From NCBI RefSeq assembly GCF_035751725.1, contig NZ_CP142104.1, positions 4,464,001 through 4,528,000 on the forward strand: a stretch of 64,000 bases of DNA, read 5' to 3'. Within the stretch, counting starts at the first letter, position 1. Every line of letters begins with the position of its first letter. The stretch comes from Pseudomonas frederiksbergensis (lineage in GTDB: Bacteria; Pseudomonadota; Gammaproteobacteria; Pseudomonadales; Pseudomonadaceae). Both the position numbers and the translations under genes were made by a program. Shown here piece after piece: positions 54,793-63,982 of the stretch. Below the pieces are notes generated by a model. It did not search any database, was not told where the DNA came from, and worked only from the letters and a program-made list of their open reading frames with translations.

Positions 54793-55215
54793 ATGTCCGA
54801 ATTCCATTGCACACGTCTCGACGAACCCCTGTGGCCGTTGATGAACAAGTTCTACCGCGCCCATCAATCCTCGATGAAAGCCGTGCGCGACGCACAGCTG
54901 TGGGTGGCGCGGCGCGAGGAAATCGTCGCAGCACTGTGCCTGCGACCGGTTTCGGGTGGGCATTGGCTGACGGGGCTGTTTGTCGACCCGGCGTACCGCA
55001 CGCAGGGCATCGCGGGGCGGTTGATCGCCGAAGCGGTGAAAAACCTGGACGCGCCGGTGTGGTTGTTTTGCCACCCCGATCTACGCCGTTTTTACGAGCG
55101 ACAAGGGTTCGGTTTCGACCCTGACCTGCCCTACGCGATGGCCGAGCGCCTGAGTCGTTATGCGCGCAGCAAGCCGATGATCGCGATGGGACTGAAGCGG
55201 AATAAACAGTCCTGA
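54793..55215 (+). CDS. GNAT-family N-acetyltransferase
   Basis: 140 residues from the ATG at 54793 (MSEFHCTRLDEPLWPLMNKFYRAHQSSMKAV). The acetyl-CoA motif is LFVDPAYRTQGIAGRLIAEAVKNL (~59-82), with Q-x-x-A/G; motif B is VWLFCHPDLRRFYERQGFGF (~88-108). It is short but contains the complete fold. Substrate unknown. It converges on def with a 32-bp gap. Confidence 0.82.
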   Translation: MSEFHCTRLDEPLWPLMNKFYRAHQSSMKAVRDAQLWVARREEIVAALCLRPVSGGHWLTGLFVDPAYRTQGIAGRLIAEAVKNLDAPVWLFCHPDLRRFYERQGFGFDPDLPYAMAERLSRYARSKPMIAMGLKRNKQS

Positions 55216-55247
55216 AGGTGCAGCTCATATCAGAGGTGTGTGGATGT

Positions 55248-55787
55248 TCAATCGTCGGCCGTGGGGTCCAGATCCGGAAACATCACCTCGGTGAATCCGA
55301 ACTTGCTGAAATCGGTGATGCGCGACGGATACAAGCGACCGATCAGGTGGTCGCATTCATGCTGGACCACCCGCGCATGAAAGCCCGAGGCGATGCGCAC
55401 GATCGGCTCGCCCTTGGGGTCGAAACCTTCGTAGCGGATCTGCTGGTAGCGATCCACCGCGCCGCGCAAGCCTGGCACCGACAGGCAGCCTTCAAAGCCT
55501 TCCTCCATCAACGGACTCAGCGGCGTGATCAACGGGTTGATCAGGATTGTCTGCGGCACCGCCTCGGCATCGGGATAACGCTCGCTGTGCTCGAAGCCGA
55601 AGATCACCAGTTGCAGGTCTACACCGATCTGCGGCGCCGCCAGGCCGACGCCGCCGACGCTTTCCATGGTCTGGAACATGTCGTCGATCAACTGCCACAA
55701 CTCGGGACTGTCGAACATTTCCGGCGGCACCGGCGGGGCAATGCGCAACAGGCGCTCGTCGCCCATCTTGAGGATTTCGCGAATCAT
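55248..55787 (-). CDS. def: Peptide deformylase
   Basis: 179 residues. It removes the formyl group from nascent proteins. The three motifs are present: [11 protein letters not shown] (~46-56), [11 protein letters not shown] (~97-107, Cys metal ligand), and [13 protein letters not shown] (~142-154, HExxH with the two His ligands and catalytic Glu). The start [14 protein letters not shown] fits the family. It overlaps the upstream yihY gene by four bases (ATGA). As a second or alternative deformylase (not beside fmt), it may be an accessory copy. Confidence 0.92.
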   Translation of the reverse strand: MIREILKMGDERLLRIAPPVPPEMFDSPELWQLIDDMFQTMESVGGVGLAAPQIGVDLQLVIFGFEHSERYPDAEAVPQTILINPLITPLSPLMEEGFEGCLSVPGLRGAVDRYQQIRYEGFDPKGEPIVRIASGFHARVVQHECDHLIGRLYPSRITDFSKFGFTEVMFPDLDPTADD

Positions 55788-56734
55788 GGTCGGGCTTCGT
55801 CAGTGTGGGTGTGGTGGATGGAATGGTCGCGCCCCAGGCCCGACACATGCTGTTTTTCGTGCTCGCCGGGGTTCTTTTCGCCAGGATCCTTGCCTTCGGC
55901 GGACATGTGCTCGATCACCGCGTTCATTTCCGCACCGAGCAACAGCACGGCCGCCGAGATATAAAAGTACAACAACAGCACGATGATTGCCCCGATACTG
56001 CCATACATGGCGTTGTAGTCGGCGAAGGTCTTGACGTAGAACGCGAAGCCCAGGGACGCGATGATCCACACCACAACAGCCAATACCGAACCCGGCGTGA
56101 TGAAGCGAAACTCCTGCTTGACGTCCGGCATCACGTAATAGATCAGCGCCACCGCCACCATCAGCAAAAACACGATGACCGGCCAGCGCGCAATAGTCCA
56201 GACCGTGACGATGAATTCCTCCAGCCCGATCTGCGCGGCAATCCAACCCATCACTTGCGGACCCAGTACCATCAAGGCCGCGGCGGCCAGCAGCATGCCG
56301 GCAATGCCGACGGTGTAGAGAATCGACAGCGGAAAGCGCTTCCAGGCCGGACGTCCCTCTACCACGTCGTAGGCGGCGTTCATCGCGCTCATCATCAATC
56401 GCACGCCGGCCGACGCGGTCCACAGCGCAACCACGATACCCACCGAGAGCAATCCGCCCTTGGATTGCTGGAGCTGGTCGATCACCGGGTTGACTTGCTC
56501 CAACGCCTGGGGCGGCAGCACCAGTTCCGATTGCAGGCGCAGCCAGGAAAAGAAATCCGGCAGATGAAGGAAGCCAATCAGTGCAATCAGGAAAAGAATG
56601 AAGGGAAACAGCGAAAACAGCATCTGGTATGCCAGCGCGGAGGCATAGGTCGACATCTCGTCGTCGAGAAACTCTGTCACCGTGCGCATCATCACGCGAT
56701 GCAGGGGCAAGCCTTTCAAGGCCGGGAACATCAT
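55784..56734 (-). CDS. YihY/BrkB-family inner-membrane protein
   Basis: 316 residues from the ATG at 56732-56734 with GGAG six bases before. About six membrane helices: [21 protein letters not shown] (~40-60), [21 protein letters not shown] (~93-113), [14 protein letters not shown] and [22 protein letters not shown], then [19 protein letters not shown] near 270-288. The family was once thought to be ribonuclease BN, which is incorrect; its function is unsettled (suggested lipid transport). C-terminal tail is His/Glu-rich. Overlaps def by four bases, so both are probably co-transcribed. Confidence 0.85.
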   Translation of the reverse strand: MMFPALKGLPLHRVMMRTVTEFLDDEMSTYASALAYQMLFSLFPFILFLIALIGFLHLPDFFSWLRLQSELVLPPQALEQVNPVIDQLQQSKGGLLSVGIVVALWTASAGVRLMMSAMNAAYDVVEGRPAWKRFPLSILYTVGIAGMLLAAAALMVLGPQVMGWIAAQIGLEEFIVTVWTIARWPVIVFLLMVAVALIYYVMPDVKQEFRFITPGSVLAVVVWIIASLGFAFYVKTFADYNAMYGSIGAIIVLLLYFYISAAVLLLGAEMNAVIEHMSAEGKDPGEKNPGEHEKQHVSGLGRDHSIHHTHTDEARP

Positions 56735-56980
56735 AAGCGTCTCCTTTCGCCGCAAGAAAGAGGAGTCCGTGGCGACTCAAGGGCCGTTTTCTACATCAAA
56801 GTAGCCGGTTTGGCGACTTTGGAACACTGTCAGCGTTTTTCCCGCCGACGCAGAATTGACCGGCGATTCACGAGGCAAGTTTCATCGTTCGCACAGGCGG
56901 GGCTTTATGTTTGCCCGGCAACCGTCGAGAATGCCTCTCTATTCCGGCCTGGCCCGAAGCTCCAATCCCGTAGGAACGTT

Positions 56981-57358
56981 ATGAAACTCGACAAAAAGCA
57001 GGCCATCGCCCGCAGGAACCAGCAACTGGGCGGCGCCGTCCTGGGTGTCAACAACTGCCATTTCAGCGAACTGAACCGCAACCGCAACATCTTCTGGTTC
57101 GACATTCCGGTGGCTCGCCTGGCCATCGGGCAGTACGAATGGATTCATCTGCTGTTGCACACACCGGCCACCGACGAGTTGTTGCACCTGAAGGTGCCAA
57201 CCGTATTCCTGCGAGAAAAAATGGAAGGCCTGGAAGTGCGCAACCAGGGCAAACGCAAGGCCGCCCTGAGCCTGGAACTCAGTGCCGACAAGGATTCCTA
57301 CCTGCAGGACATGCGGCCGGGTGGCACCAACCTGGATTTCGCGCAGTTCCGGTTGTAG
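56981..57358 (+). CDS. Conserved hypothetical protein
   Basis: 125 residues from the ATG at 56981 (MKLDKKQAIARRNQQLGGAVLGVNNCHFSEL), with TAGGA upstream. No membrane or signal segments. Basic N-terminus and a beta-rich body: NIFWFDIPVARLAIGQYEWIHLLLH near 36-60, LKVPTVFLREKMEGLEVRNQ near 69-88, ending in LEL-type strands and FAQFRL. It is conserved in Pseudomonas to my recollection; no function can be read. A bidirectional terminator separates it from fadD1. Divergent from yihY. Confidence 0.72.
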   Translation: MKLDKKQAIARRNQQLGGAVLGVNNCHFSELNRNRNIFWFDIPVARLAIGQYEWIHLLLHTPATDELLHLKVPTVFLREKMEGLEVRNQGKRKAALSLELSADKDSYLQDMRPGGTNLDFAQFRL

Positions 57359-57372
57359 CGCTCCGCTCCATA

Positions 57373-57403
57373 ATAAAAAGCCCCGCATCGCGGGGCTTTT
57401 TAT
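57373..57403. terminator. Bidirectional terminator between the small gene and fadD1
   Basis: AAAAAGCCCCG, loop CATCG, CGGGGCTTTTT: an 11-bp stem with A and T tails on both sides, so it works for both converging genes. Confidence 0.93.
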
Positions 57404-57414
57404 TGGCGGCTGTC

Positions 57415-59106
57415 TTACTTCTTCAGTCCCAACTTCCTCAGCTCTTCATCACGTAACTCGCGCCGCAGGATCTTACCGACGTTGGTGGTCGGCAGTGCAT
57501 CGCGGAACTCTACCGACTTGGGCACTTTGTAGCCGGTGACATTGGCGCGCATGTGTTCCATCACCTGTTCCTTGGTCAGCGTGACGCCCGGACGCACGAC
57601 GATGAAGATCTTGATCGCCTCGCCGGATTTCTCATCCGGTACGCCGATGGCCGCGCATTGCAGCACGCCCGGCAGGGCCGCCAACACGTCTTCCAGCTCG
57701 TTGGGGTAAACGTTGAAGCCGGAGATCAGGATCATGTCTTTCTTGCGATCGACGATGCGCATGTAGCCATCCGGCTGGATCAGCGCGATGTCCCCGGTCT
57801 TGAGCCAGCCTTCGCTGTCGAGGATCTCGTCGGTGGCATCCTGGCGCTGCCAGTAGCCCTTCATCACTTGCGGGCCTTTCACGCACAATTCGCCAATTTC
57901 ACCCAAAGGCAGTTCTTCGCCCGCGTCGTTGATGACCTTGCACAACGTCGACGGAACCGGGATGCCAATGGTGCCAATCTGGATGTTCTGGATCGGATTC
58001 ACGGTGGCCACCGGGCTGGTTTCGGTCATGCCGTAGCCTTCGCAGATCGGGCAACCGGTGACCGCTTTCCAACGCTCCGCCGCTGCCAATTGCAGAGCCA
58101 TGCCGCCAGACAGGGTGACCTTCAGCGCCGAGAAATCCAGTTTGCGGAAGGCTTCGTTGTTGCACAGCGCCACGAACAAAGTATTGAGGCCGACGAAGCC
58201 GCTGAATTTCCACTTCGACAGTTCCTTGACCATCGCCGACAAATCGCGCGGGTTGCTGATCAGGATGTTGTGGTTGCCGATCAGCATCATCGCCATGCAA
58301 TGAAAGGTGAAGGCATAGATGTGGTACAGCGGCAGCGGCGTGATCAGTACTTCGCAGCCTTCATTGAGATTGGAACCCATCAGCGCCTTGCACTGCAGCA
58401 TGTTCGCCACCAGGTTGCGGTGGGTCAGCATCGCGCCCTTGGCCACGCCAGTGGTGCCGCCGGTATATTGCAGCACCGCCACGTCATCACTGGTCGGGCT
58501 GGCTTCGTTCACGGGCTGGCCGTGGCCTTTGCTCAGCACGTCGTTGAACTTGATGGCCTTGGGCAAATGATAAGCCGGGACCATCTTCTTGACGTACTTG
58601 ATGACGCTGTTGATCAACAGGCGCTTGAGCGGCGGCAGCAAATCGGCCACTTCGGTGACGATGACGTGCTTGACGCCAGTCTTGGGCACCACGCTTTCGG
58701 CCAGGTGCGCCATGTTTGCCAGGCACACCAGCGCCTTGGCGCCGGAGTCGTTGAATTGGTGCTCCATTTCCCGCGCGGTGTAGAGCGGGTTGGTATTGAC
58801 CACGATCAGGCCGGCGCGGATGGCACCAAACACAGCGACTGGGTATTGGAGGACGTTGGGCAGCTGCACGGCGATTCGATCGCCCGGCTGCAAATCGGTA
58901 TGCTGTTGCAGGTACGCGGCGAAGGCACCGGACAACTCGTAGAGTTCACCATAGGTGATGGTCTTGCCGAGGTTGCTGAATGCCGGCTTGTCGGCGAAGC
59001 GTTGGCAGGATTGCTTCAGCACCGCCTGAATATTCGGATACTCATCTGGATTGATGTCGGCAGCAATCCCAGCTGGGTATTTATCCTTCCAAAAGTTTTC
59101 AATCAT
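57415..59106 (-). CDS. fadD1: Long-chain fatty-acid-CoA ligase FadD1
   Basis: 563 residues from the ATG at 59104-59106 (MIENFWKDKYPAG). It is an acyl-adenylate-forming enzyme that activates fatty acids at the inner membrane for beta-oxidation. Motifs are the ATP/AMP P-loop YTGGTTGVAKGAMLTHRN (~213-230), GYGMTETSPV (~361-370), GWLKTGDIALIQPDGYMRIVDRKKDMI (~437-463, FACS signature) and the catalytic Lys in TTNVGKILRRELR near the C-terminus. It is paired in tandem with fadD2. The order fadD1-fadD2-lipase-phaJ1 matches P. aeruginosa. Confidence 0.94.
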   Translation of the reverse strand: MIENFWKDKYPAGIAADINPDEYPNIQAVLKQSCQRFADKPAFSNLGKTITYGELYELSGAFAAYLQQHTDLQPGDRIAVQLPNVLQYPVAVFGAIRAGLIVVNTNPLYTAREMEHQFNDSGAKALVCLANMAHLAESVVPKTGVKHVIVTEVADLLPPLKRLLINSVIKYVKKMVPAYHLPKAIKFNDVLSKGHGQPVNEASPTSDDVAVLQYTGGTTGVAKGAMLTHRNLVANMLQCKALMGSNLNEGCEVLITPLPLYHIYAFTFHCMAMMLIGNHNILISNPRDLSAMVKELSKWKFSGFVGLNTLFVALCNNEAFRKLDFSALKVTLSGGMALQLAAAERWKAVTGCPICEGYGMTETSPVATVNPIQNIQIGTIGIPVPSTLCKVINDAGEELPLGEIGELCVKGPQVMKGYWQRQDATDEILDSEGWLKTGDIALIQPDGYMRIVDRKKDMILISGFNVYPNELEDVLAALPGVLQCAAIGVPDEKSGEAIKIFIVVRPGVTLTKEQVMEHMRANVTGYKVPKSVEFRDALPTTNVGKILRRELRDEELRKLGLKK

Positions 59107-59477
59107 GGAAGCCCCACTCCTCAGCAACGCGAATTCTCACCGCATTTGATGCGATTATTATTGGTGTGTGTCTATTGGTGAATCTGGCTTGGATAAAGGC
59201 CGAGAAGTCACAAAAGCGCGCCGAGAGTAGCAGCTTTGCCAAGGGTCGCCTAGAGCCAAAAACGGCCCCTACAGTCATAAACTTGACTCAAGAATATTCA
59301 ATGGTCATTTTTAGAGTAAAAATTCTAAGCCCCGTATGATTTCGCTGGATACCTGAATATTGTGAGAGCGAGCCTGCTTGCGAAAGCGGCGTGCCAGTCC
59401 ATTTCTCTGGCGCTGTCATACCGCTTCGCGAGCAGGCTCGCTCCCACAGGATCTAGTACTGGACAGGCTGTTTATCG
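59107..59477. other. Intergenic region between fadD2 and fadD1
   Basis: 371 bp. The half near fadD1 is A/T-rich with short TTGACT (59282-59287) and other hexamers in the direction away from fadD1. The half near fadD2 holds a doublet of REPs. fadD1 should have its own promoter here; I see no clear fatty-acid regulator site. Confidence 0.6.
59361..59449. repeat. BIME-like doublet of inverted REPs
   Basis: TGTGAGAGCGAGCCTGCTTG (from 59361) and GCGAGCAGGCTCGCTCCCAC (within 59424-59449) face each other, 37 bases apart, just beyond the fadD2 stop. Confidence 0.85.
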
Positions 59478-61166
59478 TCAGGCGATATCGCGCAGTTCCC
59501 GGCGCAGGATCTTGCCCACTGGGGTCATCGGCAGCGATTCCCGCAACACGATGTGCTTGGGAACCTTGTAGCCGGCAAAGTTCTCCTTGCAGTACGCCTT
59601 GAGCTCTTCAAGGCTGACCCCCGACTCACGGGCCACGACGAACAGTTTCACCGCCTCCCCCGAACGCTCGTCCGGCACGCCGATTACCGCGCAACTGGCG
59701 ACTTTCGGATGGGCCATCACCACGTCCTCGATTTCGTTTGGATACACGTTGAAACCCGAGACGATGATCATGTCCTTCTTGCGGTCGACAATGCGCACGA
59801 ACCCATCGGGATCGATCACCGCGACATCACCGGACTTGAACCAGCCCTCGCTGTCGAGCACTTCGGCGGTCGCTTCGGGCTTGTTCCAGTAGCCCTTCAT
59901 GATCTGCGGCCCCTTGATGCACAGCTCGCCGCGCTCGCCCAAAGGTAGCTCGACGCCGTCGTCGCTGATGACTTTCATCAGCGTACCCGGTACCGGCAGC
60001 CCCACCGTGCCCAGGCGCGACTTGCCACCGTAAGGATTGGCGCTGGCCACTGGCGAGGTTTCGGTCAACCCGTAGCCCTCGGTAATACCGCAACCGGTCA
60101 TCTGCTTCCAACGCTCCGCGGTGGCCTTGACCAGTGCGGTGCCGCCTGAGTTGGTGACCTTGAGGTTGGAGAAATCCAGCGTCTTGAAATCAGGATGGTC
60201 CATCAGCGCGACGAACAGCGTGTTCAGCCCCAGCAGCAGCGAAAACCGCCAGTTCTTCAGCTCCTTGATAAAACCGCCGATGTCCCTGGGATTGGTGATC
60301 AGCACGTTGTGGTTGCCGGTGACCATCATGCACATGCAGTTCGCCGTGAAGGCATAGATGTGATACAGCGGCAGCGGTGCGATCATCACTTCCTGGCCCT
60401 CGCGCAACAACGGCTGGCCGTCGTCGCCGATCTGCCCCAGGCAGGCGCGGGCCTGCTGCATGTTGGCCACCAGGTTGCGATGGGTCAGCATGGCACCTTT
60501 GGCCAAGCCGGTGGTGCCACCGGTGTATTGCAGCACGGCAATGTCGTCGAGGCCGACGCTCAGCGGCTTGATGCCCTGGCCTCGTCCCAGCCGCAAGGCA
60601 CTCTTGAAGGAAATGGCCTGGGGCAGTGAATAGTCCGGGACCATCTTCTTGACCTTGCTCACCACCGTATTGACCAGCCAGCCCTTGGCGGTGGGCATCA
60701 GGTCGCCCATCTTCGCTTCGATCAGGTATTGCAGGTCGGTGTCGGGCAGCACTTCCTGGACTTTCTGCCCGAACAGGTTCATGTACACCAGCGCCCGGGC
60801 ACCGGAGTCCTTGAACTGATGACGCATTTCCCGGGGGGTATAAAGCGGGTTGGTATTGACCACCACCAGCCCGGCGCGCAGGGCGCCGAAGACCGCGATC
60901 GGGTACTGCAGGACGTTGGGCATCTGCACGGCGATACGATCGCCCGGCGCCAGGTCGGTATGGGCTTGCAGATAGCCGGCAAAGGCCGCGCTGTAGCGCT
61001 CCAGCTCGGCATAGGTGAGCGTCACGCCCATGTTGCTGTAGGCCGGACGGTCGGCGAATTTCTTGCAGGAACGCTCGAACACCTCGACAACCGACTTGTA
61101 GGCACTCAGGTCGATGTCCGAGGGCACGCCGGCCGGGCGTTTGTCATTCCAGAAATCAGGCTGCAT
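59478..61166 (-). CDS. fadD2: Long-chain fatty-acid-CoA ligase FadD2
   Basis: 562 residues from the ATG at 61164-61166 (MQPDFWNDKRPAG), with GAGGA nine bases upstream; a longer in-frame extension has no coding character. Same adenylate-forming fold as FadD1, with P-loop YTGGTTGLAKGAMLTHRN, GYGLTETSPV, GWFKSGDVAVIDPDGFVRIVDRKKDMI and the C-terminal catalytic Lys (TPVGKILRRELRD). The two enzymes probably differ in chain-length preference and regulation. Separated from fadD1 by 371 bp that holds REPs, so it is a distinct unit. Confidence 0.94.
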   Translation of the reverse strand: MQPDFWNDKRPAGVPSDIDLSAYKSVVEVFERSCKKFADRPAYSNMGVTLTYAELERYSAAFAGYLQAHTDLAPGDRIAVQMPNVLQYPIAVFGALRAGLVVVNTNPLYTPREMRHQFKDSGARALVYMNLFGQKVQEVLPDTDLQYLIEAKMGDLMPTAKGWLVNTVVSKVKKMVPDYSLPQAISFKSALRLGRGQGIKPLSVGLDDIAVLQYTGGTTGLAKGAMLTHRNLVANMQQARACLGQIGDDGQPLLREGQEVMIAPLPLYHIYAFTANCMCMMVTGNHNVLITNPRDIGGFIKELKNWRFSLLLGLNTLFVALMDHPDFKTLDFSNLKVTNSGGTALVKATAERWKQMTGCGITEGYGLTETSPVASANPYGGKSRLGTVGLPVPGTLMKVISDDGVELPLGERGELCIKGPQIMKGYWNKPEATAEVLDSEGWFKSGDVAVIDPDGFVRIVDRKKDMIIVSGFNVYPNEIEDVVMAHPKVASCAVIGVPDERSGEAVKLFVVARESGVSLEELKAYCKENFAGYKVPKHIVLRESLPMTPVGKILRRELRDIA

Positions 61167-61392
61167 TGTTTTTGTCCTCTTTACCTGAACATATCCGGGG
61201 ACCGCTTGCGTATCGCTTGCACAGGCGGAGCTCATGGGACACTAGCAGCTATGGCCAATCAGGCAAATATGGCAACTTGCGTCATAGATTGTGTGAATCT
61301 TCCTGAATTGCCTTGGCCTGTTCAGGCGAGACGCAACGGATGCGCTATACAATGCAGCGACGCTGCGTCTGACTTTGTGCAAAGGAACCGCC

Positions 61393-62337
61393 ATGATCCA
61401 CCAAACGTTCTGGCTGACCGCGACCGATCATAGCCGCTTGTTCGTCAATCAGTGGCTACCCGAAACCGCCCCGCGGGCGGTGATCATGCTGGCCCACGGC
61501 ATGGCCGAACACAGCGGCCGCTATGGGCGCCTGGCCCAGGCACTGTGCGATGAGGGCTATGGCATCTACGCGCCGGACCTGCGTGGGCATGGCAAGACCG
61601 GCGAAGCAGCGATCCTCGGTCACTTCGCCGACCACGACGGTTGGACCAAGGTTGTCGGCGACCTGGCGAGCCTGAACCACCACATCGGCCAGCAACATCC
61701 AGAAATACCAATCCTGCTACTGGGCCACAGCATGGGCAGTTATATCGCCCAGGGATATTTGTTACACCACAGCGCCAGCCTGCACGGGGCCATCCTCAGC
61801 GGCTCGAATTTCCAGCCCGTGGCGCTTTACGGCGCGGCGCGACTGATCGCCCGTTTCGAGCGACGACGCCAGGGACCCACAGGGCGCAGCGCGCTGATCG
61901 AGTGGCTGTCCTTCGGCAGTTTCAACAAAAAATTCAAACCCGTGCGCACGCCCTTCGACTGGCTCAGCCGCGACCCCGCGGAAGTGGACAAGTACGTCCA
62001 GGACCCGCTATGCGGCTTTCGTTGCACCAATCAACTGTGGGTCGACCTGCTCGGCGGGTTGCAGCAGATCAGCAAAGCGTCCACTCTCGCGCAGATCGAT
62101 CCAGGCCTGCCGTTGCTGGTGATCGGCGGCGAATGTGATCCGGTGAGCGAAGGCAAGCGTCTGAAAGATCTGGCCGATGCCCTGCGCGACGGCGGCAACC
62201 AGCATTTGCAGTTAAAGATCTATCCGCAGGCCCGGCACGAACTGTTCAACGAAACCAACCGCGATGAAGTGACCGCCGACGTGCTGGCCTGGATTGCCCA
62301 GGCCCTGAGCCATCGGCGGCCGCCACGCAGCGAGTAG
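61393..62337 (+). CDS. Alpha/beta hydrolase, monoacylglycerol lipase/lysophospholipase-like
   Basis: 314 residues from the ATG at 61393, preceded by AAAGGAACC. Serine hydrolase 4 pattern: LAHGMAEHSGRYG at 33-45 (oxyanion region), DLRGHGKTG, nucleophile elbow LGHSMGS with Ser113, IGGECDPVSEG with the acid near residue 242, and YPQARHELFNE with the catalytic His near 282. No signal peptide. It should release fatty acids from mono- or lysolipids in the cytoplasm, feeding the neighbouring fadD genes. Divergent from fadD2; phaJ1 follows 39 bases later. Confidence 0.88.
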   Translation: MIHQTFWLTATDHSRLFVNQWLPETAPRAVIMLAHGMAEHSGRYGRLAQALCDEGYGIYAPDLRGHGKTGEAAILGHFADHDGWTKVVGDLASLNHHIGQQHPEIPILLLGHSMGSYIAQGYLLHHSASLHGAILSGSNFQPVALYGAARLIARFERRRQGPTGRSALIEWLSFGSFNKKFKPVRTPFDWLSRDPAEVDKYVQDPLCGFRCTNQLWVDLLGGLQQISKASTLAQIDPGLPLLVIGGECDPVSEGKRLKDLADALRDGGNQHLQLKIYPQARHELFNETNRDEVTADVLAWIAQALSHRRPPRSE

Positions 62338-62376
62338 GTTTGCAGCGTTTTTCTCTACACGTCACAGGATCCAGAC

Positions 62377-62847
62377 ATGACCCAGGTTACCAACATCCCT
62401 TACGAAGCCCTCGAAGTCGGCCAGACCGCCAGCTACAGCAAGACCGTCGAAGAGCGCGACATCCAGCTGTTCGCCGCCATGTCCGGCGATCACAACCCGG
62501 TGCACCTGGACGCCGAGTTCGCCGCCGCCAGCATGTTCAAGGAGCGTATTGCCCATGGCATGTTCAGCGGCGCACTGATCAGCGCGGCAGTGGCGTGCGA
62601 GTTGCCTGGGCCGGGCACTATCTACATCGGCCAGCAGATGAGCTTCCAGAAACCCGTGAAGATTGGCGATACCCTGACCGTACGCCTGGAGATCCTGGAG
62701 AAACTGCCAAAATTCCGCGTACGCATTGCGACCCGCGTATTCAATCAGCGCGATGAACTGGTGGTGGACGGCGAAGCGGAAATCCTCGCACCACGCAAGC
62801 AGCAGACTGTGACGTTGCCGGAGTTGCCGGCAATTACTGTCGGTTGA
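62377..62847 (+). CDS. phaJ1: (R)-specific enoyl-CoA hydratase PhaJ1 (MaoC-like)
   Basis: 156 residues, exactly the size of P. aeruginosa PhaJ1. It hydrates trans-2-enoyl-CoA from beta-oxidation to (R)-3-hydroxyacyl-CoA, the monomer for polyhydroxyalkanoates. Hot-dog fold with the hydratase-2 motif MSGDHNPVHLD (35-45): catalytic Asp38 and His43. Also KERIAHGMFSGALISA, the overhang segment shared by the family. Co-directional with the lipase gene 39 bases upstream, so probably one transcript linking lipid release to PHA supply. Confidence 0.9.
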   Translation: MTQVTNIPYEALEVGQTASYSKTVEERDIQLFAAMSGDHNPVHLDAEFAAASMFKERIAHGMFSGALISAAVACELPGPGTIYIGQQMSFQKPVKIGDTLTVRLEILEKLPKFRVRIATRVFNQRDELVVDGEAEILAPRKQQTVTLPELPAITVG

Positions 62848-62869
62848 TTGCGATCCAAAGTAAGTGATG

Positions 62870-62899
62870 TGTGGCGAGGGGATTTATCCCCGCGCCACA
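62870..62899. repeat. Hairpin between convergent phaJ1 and the HlyD gene
   Basis: TGTGGCGAGGGGATTTATCC and its partner CCCCGCGCCACA form an imperfect 13-bp stem. It is the common TGTGGCGAGGG-type Pseudomonas intergenic hairpin, related to the one at 25972, and lies between two 3' ends. Confidence 0.75.
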
Positions 62900-62901
62900 A
62901 G

Positions 62902-63765
62902 TTATCGCGCAGTGTCGAGGACCTGCACGCTCGCCGTCATCCCGGCACTCAGGCTCACGCCCTCCGGCACCTTGTCCAGCTTGATCCGCACCGGGATCCG
63001 CTGGGCCAGGCGCACCCAGTTGAAGGTCGGCTCGACTTCCGCCAGCAGTTGCGCATCGGGATTGGTGTTGCGGTCGGTGATGCCTCGGCTGATGCTTTCC
63101 ACATGGCCTTGCAGGGCATGGCCGGCGCTCATCAACCAGACCTTGACCGGATCGCCGACGCGAATCCTCGGCAATTTGGTTTCTTCGAAGTAGGCCTGCA
63201 CGTAGAACGTTGAATCATCGATCAATGCCATGACCGGTTGGCCGGCGTTCACGTAGTTGCCTTGGGCCAGGCGCAGGTTGGTGATGTGACCGCTACGTGG
63301 GGCCAGGACCTGGCTGCGGGCCAGGTTCAGCTCCGCAACCTTGGCCTCGGCCTGGGCCTCGCGCAGTTCGCCTCGGGCAATGCCCGCATTGATCTGGGCG
63401 TTTTCACGCAATTCCGCACTGATGGCCTGGGGCCCCAGGGCCGCCCGGCGGCTGGCTTCGTGTTCGCGCAGGCTCAATTGCTGCTGGCGCGTCTGGACCA
63501 CCGCCCGAGCTTTCTCCAATGCGGCCTCGAAACGCTCGCGATCGATACTCAGCAAGAGATCCCCCGCCTTGACTGGCTGGTTGTCCACGGCCTTGAGTTC
63601 ACGCACCCAACCAGAAACGTCAGGGGCGATGACCACCACATCGGCGCGGATGCGTGCATCCCGGGTCCAGGGTGTGAGCATGTAGTACTGCCACAAATGC
63701 AGGCCGGCGAAGATCGCCACGGCCACCACGCTCAGCGTGACGGCGACACGTACGGAAGTACGCAT
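62902..63765 (-). CDS. HlyD-family membrane fusion protein (AaeA/EmrA type)
   Basis: 287 residues from the ATG at 63763-63765, for which AAGGAG is ideally spaced (a TTG two codons upstream is not). One N-terminal membrane helix (~5-25: RVAVTLSVVAVAIFAGLHLW), then PWTRDARIRADVVVIAPDVSGWV, a lipoyl-like half (LKAVDNQPVKAGDLLLSIDRERFE), a helical hairpin ~75-140, and the second half LAPRSGHITNLRLAQGNYVNAGQPVMALID. It is the periplasmic adaptor of an aromatic-carboxylate-type efflux pump whose FUSC-family pore should lie just beyond the right edge. DUF1656 gene precedes it. Confidence 0.88.
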   Translation of the reverse strand: MRTSVRVAVTLSVVAVAIFAGLHLWQYYMLTPWTRDARIRADVVVIAPDVSGWVRELKAVDNQPVKAGDLLLSIDRERFEAALEKARAVVQTRQQQLSLREHEASRRAALGPQAISAELRENAQINAGIARGELREAQAEAKVAELNLARSQVLAPRSGHITNLRLAQGNYVNAGQPVMALIDDSTFYVQAYFEETKLPRIRVGDPVKVWLMSAGHALQGHVESISRGITDRNTNPDAQLLAEVEPTFNWVRLAQRIPVRIKLDKVPEGVSLSAGMTASVQVLDTAR

Positions 63766-63775
63766 GTTCAACTCC

Positions 63776-63982
63776 TTATAACGGTCCGAGGACCCGGGTA
63801 ATGACAGTCAGGACGCAGACATACAGGGCGCAGTCGAACAACGCTTCGTGCCAGATCCAGCGCCCGGCCGGCACCAGGCTGAGCAACAGGCGCAGGCCCC
63901 CGGTCACCAACAAGGCAAGCACGACATAAATCAGGAACGGACTGAGCAACACCCCGCCGATCGACCACTCACGCAAGCCCAT
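63776..63982 (-). CDS. DUF1656 small membrane protein (AaeX-like)
   Basis: 68 residues from the ATG at 63980-63982 (MGLREWSIGGVLLSPFLIYV). Two membrane helices (~10-35 and ~48-66) with a Pro-Phe loop, typical of DUF1656. These proteins accompany HlyD adaptors and FUSC-type (AaeB-like) transporters as a three-gene efflux set. Ten bases separate it from the HlyD gene, so they are co-transcribed. The third member would be upstream on this strand, outside the window. Confidence 0.88.
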   Translation of the reverse strand: MGLREWSIGGVLLSPFLIYVVLALLVTGGLRLLLSLVPAGRWIWHEALFDCALYVCVLTVITRVLGPL

